A stretch of 64,000 nucleotides of DNA. Source: Plantago major (Eukaryota; Streptophyta; Magnoliopsida; Lamiales; Plantaginaceae). The DNA lies in contig CM048839.1 in assembly GCA_026545765.1 (NCBI GenBank), forward strand, positions 45,554,677-45,618,676. Direction: 5' to 3'. The notes beneath the pieces were generated by a model. That model saw nothing but the letters and a program-made list of their open reading frames with translations, did no database searches and had not been told where the DNA came from. Positions 47,657-58,700 of the stretch are shown here, piece by piece. How positions within the stretch are numbered: position 1 is the first letter of the stretch; each line of letters opens with the position of its first letter. The position numbers and the translations under genes were made by a program.

Positions 47657-48333
47657 AATCTTGGCTTGAATTTCACCTCGACAGAAGATTATTCGACTGT
47701 AGCTTATGCGTGACTCCTTATACAAGTTATAATTCGTGTACTCTTGTTTGTTCTGTTCATGTGTGTTGTTTTAATAAGGTTTGCATATTGCCATTCTTTA
47801 ACTTCCAGTTGAGGTAAACGTGTGAAAATATGAAATTACAGGTCATGGAACTTTATTGATGTACTTGACTGTTACTGCTAAGTTACAACTATGCTTCGTT
47901 CTTGTTCTATACTGTAGTAGAAAGTTGCAAAACATGATCCGTGCAATGAATTTTTGTAGTAACACATTTTTAGACCCTCCTAGACAACTTCTAGGTTTTG
48001 TGAATTTCCATGTCTGATCCCAAGTCGGACTTGTGAGTTACGGTCCATTTTTGAGTTAAATGTGGACGGATTGATGTTCCAGTTGTGAGTCTGCAAGACA
48101 TGTTGGTTACAACTTGCTAATGTTGTTATTCCATATGATTCGTGATTATATGATAATTGGATGTTATAAGATGGTTATGCAGTCACTCTAGCTAGTTCCA
48201 TGCATACACTAGACCGTGCCTAACACATGCATCCATGATACTAGTATGGATTAAACTAAGAATAAGCAATTGATAGGTGGCTACGCCCTCAATGTCAACA
48301 AGGACTGTATATCGTTCATGTTACTTGAGAATA
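47657..48333. other. 3' region of the F-box gene and intergenic
   Basis: About 100–200 bp after the stop are probably 3' UTR. Nothing else recognised. Confidence 0.35.
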
Positions 48334-48720
48334 AAGGGAATCTATTTTCAAAATATCACCTTGACAAAATTTTTTTGTCAAAATATCACTCTTCAATATT
48401 AGTTGTCATTAGATCACTATCTTGCCACATAGATCAAAGTAAACTAGCACTTCTCTTATTTCACGTTTAGGTTTTATAAACTCACCGCCTGTCTATCTAG
48501 TCCACCGCATAAGCACCAAAGAACTACCGCAAATCCCACAATCTAGATTCTATGTACCTCAATTCTGTTGTTATTACGGACTTGCGGTAGTTCTTTGGTG
48601 CTTCTGCGGTGGACTAGATAGACAGGTGGTGAGTTTATAATGACAATTAATATTTGAAGAGTGATATTTTGACATTTTTTTTTGTCATGGTGATATTTTG
48701 ACAATAGATTCTAATAGGGG
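48334..48720. mobile_element. Foldback/MITE with long inverted arms
   Basis: The left arm (about 48334–48540) and right arm (about 48580–48720) are inverted copies. Shared words include TCAAAATATCACC, AAACTCACCGCCTGTCTATC/GATAGACAGGTGGTGAG and AAGCACCAAAGAACTACCGC. The left arm has an extra ~65 bp segment. An 18-bp direct repeat (GGACTGTATATCGTTCAT/GGACTGCATATCATTTAT) flanks the element at 48302 and 48719. Confidence 0.8.
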
Positions 48721-49200
48721 ACTGCATATCATTTATCAATCCTTTCACAAGTTTGCAAAATAAACCCAAAATTTGAACCCATCTTCTTCCACTTTCTCCC
48801 ACCATCACCTCGAACCACCTTCCACCACCACGACAAAGTCACAACCACCCACCTACAATCCCCCTCAGACGCTTGTTCTCGTGGAACGCTCAAAATTGAG
48901 CTTCATGATTGGTTGAAATTGAAACCGTTTAGGTTGGGAATTGTGATCCATAATAAGAATACCTAAAGCAATGACTCAGATAATAGGGCGCATGATTGCT
49001 ATTCATCCGTTCGTTTCATTTTAAGACACTAAATGGAAACCCCCTTCATTTTTATCCACGATTTTGGATAACAAATATTTTGAACTATATAAAACTTTTG
49101 GGTGAAATTTCGACATTATGTCGATAATGGTTGGGTATTTTCTTCTTTTTTTTTTTTAATTTAAAAGATTATTTTGTGGTTCATTTTGAATTATAAAGTG

Positions 49201-51145
49201 AGTAAGTATAGTAAAATGGAAGATTTTCCTAATCTATAGGAAAATTCGGTTTTTACAATAAAGAACCGGTCAGAAACACTACAAACCGGTTAGTAGCTTT
49301 TATATAAATACCCAAATAATAACACACTCTCTCACAAAATTCACAAAATCCAACAATCTTTCTCTCTCTACAAAAACCCTAGATAGAGAAACATTCAAAC
49401 CCCTCCCCCCCTCTCTCTCCCTTCCTCTCCCTCCGTCAAAACCACCGCCGCCCTCTCCCTCCGCCGGATCCATATCCTCCGCCGGAAATTATGGTGCACA
49501 AACACGGCGGCAATCAAATGTACCGGTCAATTTCTCTCTCTCTCTCTAGTTTTGCCGGATTTCTGTCGGATCTTACCGGATTTTCACCGGATTTCCAGAT
49601 CCAATTGCTAAAATGTTCAAATCAACAAATTCATCTTGTTTTTTTCGTTAAAATCTCAATTGGAAGTGAAATTTGACCTTTTATTTGTCGTTTTTCGTTG
49701 ATTTTACGATCTCATGTTTCCAGATTCGTTTCGTATATGAAATTGCATGAAAAATCGAATTTTGCAACTGTGCTTTGTTATGGTTTTAATTAAGAGGTGT
49801 TATAGTTTTACGTTATGGTTTAGCTTGTGTTTAATGTTTCATCATATTGTTTTAGCATATGTTATAGTTTCAAGACCTTTTATTGTTGTTTTAAGCAAAG
49901 AACGTTAGTGTTTTTAGCCTCGTGAAATATTTATGGTTTGAATTTTTGCAAATGTTTTGTCATAGTTTTAAGAGGCATTGTTATAGTTTTAAGATGTACT
50001 ATTATGGTTTTAAGTACCAATATTACCGCTTTTATTGTGTTGCATGTTCGTGCTTTGTTATAGTTTTAAGAGGTATTGTTAAAGTTTTAAGACGACCGTC
50101 ATATGATTTTAAACATTAATGTTACTATATTTACTTTATTGAATATTTCTGCATGTTATTGTTTTTAGCGCATATGTTATAATTTTAAAACCTAATGTTG
50201 TAGTTTTAAGCATCAACGTTAGTGTTTTAGCTTCATAAATATTTATGATTTGATTTTTGCAAATGTTTTGTTATAGATTTAAGAGGCACAATTATGATTT
50301 TATGTATCAATATTATCGCTTTTAGCATGTTCCTCGCTTTGTTATAGTTTTAAGATGCACGCTTATGGTTTTAAGGATCAATGTTATTGTTTTAGGTTGC
50401 AGATGTTCCTTCATTGTTTTTAAGCACCAATGTGATAGTTTTTATGAGAGTTATGGTTTTAACCTACCACGAATGTTTTAAGCAGGTATTGATGATGACA
50501 TCGAGTTTGATGATAGGTCTCTCAAAGCAACAAAAGGCAGGATGCCGAAGTTCACTAAGTTTAATTGAAAAAGATCCCATTTTAACAACTCAGGTTGCAT
50601 TTGCATAAAAAACACCGAATGAATGTTTATTGTAATTTTCTTACTATGAGAATAGATGTTTTAAAACTTTTGGATGACTGAATTTTAATATTGTAATGAT
50701 TGATTGTATCAAGTATCTTATTTTAAGCTTGTTTATTGATGTTTTAATAGCATCCCTGAAACTTTTAGACTTGTTTAACGGTGGTTTAATGATACTATTA
50801 GATTGTCACTTAAAACTATCATTTAGGCCCATTAAAACCATTACACTATATCTTAACAAATTAACAAACGAGGTTAAAACCATAATTGAAACATACAATA
50901 CCGACGCATTAAAACCATCACATCATCTCTTAAAACATTAACAAAATACGTTAAAACTGAAACTTTCATTGTTAATAACTTAAAACCAAAACATAATCTA
51001 TTAAAAGCATAAGGAAAAATGTATGTTTCAATGTTTTTAAGAAACTCGCCATTTAACCGTTAAAACCAAAAAACCGCAAAAAACCACAAAAACATTGACT
51101 TTCCTATCTTTTAGGAAAATCTTACATTTTCCAAGACTTTGGCAT
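49201..51145 (+). mobile_element. Family-M TIR element, copy 3
   Basis: Left TIR TAAAATGGAAGATTTTCCTA and right TIR (reverse complement) GAAAATGTAAGATTTTCCTA, continuing to ATAGGAAA. As in copies 1 and 2, the TIR is followed by CGGTTT and CCGGTCAG words, TATATAAATA (49301–49310), a CT-rich leader, and an ATG (49491) with a short GC-rich frame that enters intron-like sequence. The rest is word repeats: the left half (49780–50480) is degenerate TGTTATAGTTTTAAG; the right half (50760–51080) carries the complement, CTTAAAACCAT. No transposase. Confidence 0.7.
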
Positions 51146-52260
51146 AAAGTTTATGATGGTTTATTTAAAACTATTTTGGGCCAATTTAGCGAGTTATGAA
51201 ATATTGATTCAAATGTGTAGTAAAATAAAAATTTTAAATTGCAATTGAGTTCGATTCATTTTCTTTTCCATTTAATTTATATTTGATCAACTTAAAAATC
51301 AGGTTATTGGTTTATTTGTAATTGTTTGGAATTCAAGCAGATATTTGTGTTTTAACCAAATTTAAAGCATCGTACTAATTTTCATGAGTATAATTCATTA
51401 ATTATCGTTCATTGCAAAATAAGCCCTCAAAAGTATCATATTTTCACAAATAAACCCCCAAAACTTTTAATCATTCTAATTTTACACCCACCTTCTTCCA
51501 CCAGCACCGTTTCCACCTAAAAAACGGAGCTACGAACCGGAGATCAATGTTGGAGCCGATTTGGAACTTTTGGAATCTAGTTTGGAGTTGTAGATGTCAA
51601 ACAACTCCACACCTGAGCTGTTAAAAGCTCTAAATTTGAACTGTTACATCTTAGATTTGGAGCTTGTTTAAGGATGTGATGGATTGGGAGGTATTTGGAG
51701 GTGGACGCAGCTGGAGGTGTTGGTGGAAGAAGGAGCTTGCATAGAAGGGTTTTTTTTTTCAACGTTGGGTAAGATTGTTCAATTACAGATTCATACCCGC
51801 TATTTGAACAATTACATCCACACTCAAAATCGTTGACCAAGATTAAAGATTCATTTTTTAGAAAAAAGAAAAGATAAATTAAATAGTAAAATAAAACTTA
51901 ATGGAAAAATAAAATTATAATTGTATGTTTTATTACAGTATGGTCCCTTATGTTTGAAATTATACAAAATATACACAGTTCTAAATTTTACTCAAATTAT
52001 CATCCAACACCATATTTGAAATCAACCCTCAAATAATTCAAAAATTCAACAAACTCTCCCACGTTTAATTATTTAGGAAGAAAACAAAAAAAAAAGAAAA
52101 AGAAAAATATCGACCGAGTTCTATTAAAACTTCCATCTTCCATGGAAGTCTGCTCAGAAATGAAGTTCATAATAGGCCAAGCGAGCATGACCCGATAGAC
52201 GTGGACGGTTGGAACAAAGCTATATTTGGGTGTAAAAAAGGTAGGGTTCCTGGGGTTGGG
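51146..52260. other. Intergenic, no gene recognised
   Basis: AT-rich. A minus-strand open frame at 51577–51840 has no recognised domain. No TIR pair seen. Confidence 0.4.
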
Positions 52261-52479
52261 GCTAGGTTTTTTTTGGGAATCAAGCTGCTCGCGAAAAAAG
52301 CCTGGTCAACGCTCAGATTGAGCTTGAGATCAGTCAACGCGAACTTGCTCTAGTCTCATTTTCGAGCTTGAATCGATCACCCTGGCAAAATGATTGAAGT
52401 TCGCGAGCTGCTCGCGAGCAATAATTAATTTAATATAGATTTAAATTTATTTATTTATTTACATATACATAAATGAAAA

Positions 52480-54141
52480 TGTTGGTCCAGATAACGGCAA
52501 GGTAAAAGACTAGAGGGGGGGTGAATCTTTTAAAACTTTTGTCGATAACAACTATTTCTCAGATATCTGATACTTAGAGTCGTGAAAGGAAGACTTAATA
52601 AAGATAAGTGCGTAAATGTTAATAAGTGAGTGTGTTTCAAGTATAAATACGTAAACGTAAATGACACAAGTATAGTGGTATCCGGAGGTATGAATCCTCC
52701 AACTAATCCACTTTGGCCTATCGAGACCTAGAATTCACTAGAACAGATAATTGAGTTCTCCTTACAATAATCCTATTCTAAGATTCTTAACAATCGTTCC
52801 CAACCAAATGTTCCCCGAGTTGTTCCCGGCTTTCACACCAAGTACTTCCTATACTCGTAAACCTTCGAGTTATTCCCTAGCTTCCCAAGCTAAGTACTTC
52901 CTATACTCAATAACCTTGAGTTATTCCTTAGTTTCCCAAATCAAGTACTTCCTATACCCAAGAACCTCGAGTTATTCCCGATTTTTCAAACTAAGTACTT
53001 CCTGACTCCACGCCGCTTATGGTGTCGGTTTTGGTTCGAGTTGTCGATGAGCGCCTTAATAACTTTTCGCTAATCGATAGCTCGTGAACTGTTACTTAAT
53101 ACACTTTACAACAGATGGTATCTTGTTCGATTTTATCGACCTAAGTCTTATGATATCTGCTCAAGAGAATGAATCTATAGTTGATCTTTTGATTCAACTC
53201 CTTCACAGATAGCTTTGCTTGTTTAGGATCGTGACACTTAGAACTTCAAAGTTTACTCAAGATCAAAAGCTTTGGTCGCAATGTAAAGCTTTCAGAGTAA
53301 GTAAGTTGCTTTGAGAGAGTAAGACGCTCGCCGCTTTCAAGTTATGTCGGTGTCTAAGGTGTCTTCTCAATCACCTAAGTGTTGATATTTATAGATGAAT
53401 TTGAGTGTCGCTTGAATAGTATCCGTAGCTCAAATTCAAACCATCGATATCTCGTATAGTAATCAGAAAGGTTTTTCTTCTTCTCGGTTGTCGTTGCTTT
53501 ATTCGACATCTCCGTCTGCATTAAATGCATTGTACTATACTTTTGTCCTCAGTGTCAACGAACTATGCTTTGTATCAGAGACTAGTGTTGTCTGATTCTT
53601 TGCACGTCCTTATCTTCATTCTTCAGATATCACTTGTATTTATTGAAACTCTACAAAGGATCGGACTAATGACGTATACAATACTTGAATTCTCGAGTTT
53701 GCAATATATATTTCTCTTTCAGAAACGTGGTTAAAGCTCAAGGTATCTGAGAATAGATATCTGTGGACACTTTCCTTGTTTTCAGATATGTATCTTATTT
53801 CTCAGATATCTCTTGGACACGCTTTGTTTGAAACTATTCGTGTCTTTAAGATATCCGCTAAGATATCCGAACAATCGATTCAAGAATCTTGTGCGCTTTT
53901 CTTCAAGTCTTCAATGTCGCTTGAGCTTCATTGATGTCTTCTTCGTCTTCTTCATAAAATAAAAATTACATTTTGAGACCTAACATCCTATACAAGATTA
54001 GCTAGACTATCATACTTAGTGGGTTTCCTCTTTTACAATGTTCAAGTGAACCAAGAGTACTAATCACCTTTCTGAGACTAAGATAAGTCATCATGTTGCT
54101 AATCAAAATCTAAACAGATATTTCTAACAAAATATCTAACA
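52480..54141. mobile_element. Solo LTR (1662 bp) with 5-bp TSD
   Basis: Begins TGTTGGTCCAGATA and ends ATATCTAACA, with the exact 5-bp duplication GAAAA at 52475–52479 and 54142–54146. It contains the word CTAGAGGGGGGGTGAATC about 30 bp in and an internal tandem repeat. No primer-binding site, polypurine tract or polyprotein adjoins it, hence solo. Superfamily not determined. A large non-autonomous insertion with the same termini cannot be excluded. Confidence 0.75.
52800..53010. repeat. Tandem repeat inside the solo LTR
   Basis: Three to four degenerate units of about 62 bp built around GAGTTATTCCCTAGCTTCCC and AAGTACTTCCTATACTC. Confidence 0.8.
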
Positions 54142-54941
54142 GAAAACCCTAACTTAAGTTGTCTTTATGGAAGGTGTGAACGTCAAAACTTCGACTTTTA
54201 TGACATTCTTGAATGGTTTTGTATGAACATATGTCCGATTTTTGGAGTTTATGTACTTATGAATTTGTGAGTTGTTTTATTTCTATTAGCTTTGTAGTGA
54301 ACTGTGTAAAATTTTGTAACAAATGAATTCATTTCGAGCTCTAACGAGTTAAGCGCTAACGAGCAAAAGCAAGTCGAGCTGCTCGCGAGCAATTCGATAT
54401 TTTAACGAGCCGAGCACGAGCTCGATCATGAAAAGCTCGACGATCATGAAAGGCTGATATTCGATCGATCATCGATCCATTGCCCAAAGTTTCTACGGCC
54501 ATAACAACCCCAGTTGGGGCTGATCTTAGGATATATGAGACAGGTTTTGGAAGACGACGTATCCATCCGTCAAGGCCCCTCCTTACCCAAGCTTCGGTTG
54601 ATGATGCACTTCAATTCACTTTTGATTTCCTATGATACCCCACATTTTGCATCAGTTAAAACTTGAAAGCGTGCATAATAAATCGTATCCCTCCACCCTA
54701 GAAAATCTCGGTAAGGCCAACTCGTAGTTTTAGGTGAAAAATTAAAATAAATGATAAATATAAAAATGTTCAAAAGACGTATATTTTTAGTGTCAAAATA
54801 TATAAGTTGCGTGTAAATGTAAGATTTTTTATTATTATTATTATTTATTGTGTATGAATAATCTTTATTTTTTTTACTACTAATGTATTAAGTTTATGAG
54901 CGGGTGGATTATGAATAAAAATGGACAATACATAAACTGTT

Positions 54942-55185
54942 CACAAAGTCTCATGAGAGACGGTCTCTATATAACTTATATAGAGACGTCCTATGTTATT
55001 AATAAAACCATTCATGTTATTAATCAAAACATCTATGTTGTTAACGAAATAAATATTGTTGTAATATGACAAAACATCAATATTGAGAACATATGTGTTT
55101 TAATTAATAACATCGATGATTTTCTTGAAATATAGGTCCGTCTCTAGATAATTTATAAATAGACCGTATCTCAGGAGACTTACTC
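54942..55185 (+). mobile_element. MITE family R, copy 3
   Basis: 244 bp, from CACAAAGTCTCATGAGAGAC to GGAGACTTACTC, collinear with 39455–39700 and about 85–90% identical by eye. It is not flanked by ATT tracts, so those tracts are not part of the element. Confidence 0.85.
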
Positions 55186-55741
55186 GAAACAATTTGGCGT
55201 ACAACTTAATATTGATTAAAGTCGAGTTGTACATAGGGAAGTGTTTGACATACAATTACAAATCTCTGTTAAGTTATTATTTCATCACATAAAATCGAGT
55301 TACTAACATCTGTTAATGGTTTGCTAAAATCCGGTTAGTTAAATTTGTATGTCAAACAATCGAGGGCATGTGTGTAATCTAAACATAATCGTGCCGGTCA
55401 CAATTTTCGTAATAGGCGGGTCCTTACAAATTGGGTCAAGATGTATAACAACGGTTTGATACACCATTAAACGTCCATTAAAATTGAGTATTTGGTTCAT
55501 TCATTCTTGTGTATATTGATCATTTTAGTTTAGTTGTAATCTTACCAATTTAATTGAGTGGACTCTACTTTCTCTTCCAAACAATTTTTCATAACTCAGT
55601 TAAAATTTAATTACTATTCGGATGGATATAAAATTGTAAATCTGTGAACGTGCGCTTCCAAATCCAGTCTTTTCCGAAGAGCGCCAATAACTGATTACTA
55701 GTTCATCTCCATCTTTCTCAAATTACAACTCAACTCTGAAA

Positions 55742-58700
55742 ATGGCGAATGGTTGCAGCATCAGAGCTCTCTGGATCCTCAACAATCAAGACTGCGTCGT
55801 TTTCTGCAGGTAATTTTTCTCTGAAGCATTAGCTGCTGCTTTCGGATTATTTTAAAATAGGTCTATTTCACTAGTTGATTGAAAACGCAGGAAATTTCCG
55901 GTGGTGGAGAAGCGATGGCGTGTGGCTTGTGGCAAGGAAGACGACGACGATTTTCGGTACAGTTTATTACCTAACGATTCTGAGTTAGCTGCTGCTTTTA
56001 CCGATCGCAAAAGAAGGTCAGTAAAACTATACAATAAGTAATTCAGTTCTGAACGTGGATTAGTTTACTGAGATTCGTAATTGATGTTTCTAAGTGTTTT
56101 ATTTTGTTTAAGACAAATTCTTGACTGTGAATCCTCTTTCTGGGCATGATGGTTAGTTAATATACTTTTTTTTTTGGTGGTAGAGAAGTAATCTAATTTA
56201 TTTGTTAGAATGTACAACTATATCGAAATCTTATTTTACAGCTTCAACTGTTTCAGTCGTCACTTGTTCGTCTTTATAATGTGGCATGTGTTGTACTCAG
56301 TCTACTTCGCTATTGAGTATGTATATGACTGTTAAGGTTTGTGCTATCAAATCAGTACAAGGAGAAGACAGTAATCGGGGTACTCAGCTTTAGCACGCAA
56401 CTTTATGACTTATTCCATGACTTAAATGGATTTTTATTGTTTTGAATGAATAAAAATCAACGAGTTCTGGAGTTATATTTTACATTTCCTGTTGACCACC
56501 TCAGAGCCTCGAATGCCACTCAATCTGATAATGTTTCTTATGTAGCTTTCTGTTATACTTATTTAGAGATGTGAAGGAAGATATACATTTTACATGTGTT
56601 TGTGTCCATATCCGTTGGTGGATGTTTATGTTTCTAGTGCTCTCCATGTATACTATGATCAATTTTATCCAAGAACTTGGTCACATTTATAATGCTTGCT
56701 GATTCTTCTAATCGTGACTGAACAACGTAGAGAGGGATCTGTTCGGGGATATGGCATACGCTTAAGTCAGTCTGTTAAAGGCTCAGACTCGTGGGTTGAT
56801 GATCCAATTACTCGCATGTTATTAGCCTACATAGATAGAGAAGAGAAAGGGAAGACTGATTTCTTGTGGCCTGTAGTCCTACATGTCAAGGGTTCTTACA
56901 CTATCCTCATTTCTCCTTTGGTTGAACCTCGTCATTTGAAATCCTATTCAAGGATGTGCTCTACATTGGACTGTGGAAGTGCTATGGGAGCGGATGAAAA
57001 TTTGTCTTCACTTCTCCTTGATCTTCCATCCATCACAGGGTAAGGTGAGTTGTGTTTTTATAATATTTGCAGAATCTTCTCGTCAGCTTGTCTGACCGAT
57101 AATTTCTCTGATTTGGGCATTTGATTATGTATCTCTGTAAAAGCATTATCCATGAATTTTCGATCATCCGGTTACGTTGTCTTTCTCCATCCAGTAAGCC
57201 TCTATATATTGTTCACGTTAGGAATATTTGCTTGTCACTGTATATATAATATGATATACTTTTCAATATCCACAGATATCTTCCCTAATTTTACATGCTT
57301 GTGTCGACGTGCATCTATGTGTATTTTCTTTCTCTCTCTCTCTACTATTTTTCGCTTTCTTTTTTTCTTTCCTTTTTATATTATTTTATTTTAAGAAATA
57401 GGCTGAGGCCTTGATATTATAAGAACTGATAAGAACATCCCATGTTTTATGTTTCTGAGTTTGAATTTGATGAGCTGCTAATTTTCTCTCAAATTGGGTG
57501 GACTAATGAGATGGGTGTTTGTTGGTTTGTTGCAACTCTGTGAAGATTTTTATAAACCTCCCTTACACTTTCCTTTACCAGCCCTTTCATCCTCTTTTCC
57601 ATCTCCATTTATGTATGACACACACTATCATCAGCTTCGCCCACATGATATATGATTCTTGCATCCTAATTTTTACCACTAATTTAATGTTTTTGTTGCT
57701 CCTGTTACCCATGATGTCCATTTTGTTCTTTAATGAAAGGGTGAGCTTGTTCCTTAGCGAGGAAAATATCTGTTCTCGATGATGACTAACCCTTCACGTA
57801 CTTGCTTAAAAATTTAGGGCGTTCATTGTGGCACATACTATTGGAGATATTATAACTGGTGAATCGATGGAGCCTGAAGTACTTGTTGCTGCAGCTCCCT
57901 CAGTTGGAGGGTTACTGGATTCTCTCACGGGCAGTATAGGAATTACAGGTATCTCTGCAAGAGCAAAACCTATAGCTGCACCTGTTGCAGCATCAACCAC
58001 TTCAGGCTCTGCTGTGAGCGGAACCACAATGTCTGATGCCCCAAGGATGGGATCTAGACCCTTGGACAAGGATGTACTTCGGTCATTTATCATTAGTGCG
58101 ATGCCTTTTGGTAAGTAATAGTCATTTTATTACTTTTCCGTCTCAGATATGTCATAATGTTTTGGCGGATTGCTCAATTGTATTACTGCTCTTTCTGTTT
58201 ACTCCACGGTGATAGGTACTCCCCTGGATCTCAGCTACTCAAATATGTCAGCAATCAAGACAACTGGATTTTCCCCGGCAGATATGCCTCCTGCAGACCG
58301 CAAACAACCAGCATGGAAGCCATATCTTTATAGAGGGAAGCAACGGATTTTATTTACGATTCATGAGACTGTCCACGCTGCAATGTACGATAGGGATGAG
58401 ATTCCAGACAGCATCTCAGTTTCTGGCCAAGTTAACTGCAGAGCAGAGTTGGAAGGCTTACCTGATGTTTCATTACCGCTAACAGGGTTGGACTCTACCA
58501 GAGTTGAGTCATTGTCTTTCCACCCATGTGCTCAAGTTCCGGAGCATGGTGGTGATAAACAGGCTGTGACGTTTTCACCGCCGCTAGGAAATTTTATGTT
58601 AATGCGTTATCAAGCACTTTGTTCTGTTGGACCTCCAATAAAGGGGTTCTACCAGCTCTCAATGGTCTCAGAAAATGAAGGTGCATTTTTGTTTAGGTTA

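Larger units (their letters stand above)
52265..54480. mobile_element. AGCTCG-rich hAT-like remnant interrupted by a solo LTR
   Basis: The left part (about 52280–52479) holds AGCTGCTCGCGA, CTCAGATTGAGCTTGAG and GCGAGCTGCTCGCGAGCAA. The right part (54142–54480) holds AAGTCGAGCTGCTCGCGAGC and AACGAGCCGAGCACGAGCTC. The word style matches the complete hAT element at 6804–7291. Termini and target duplication are not clear. Confidence 0.5.
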
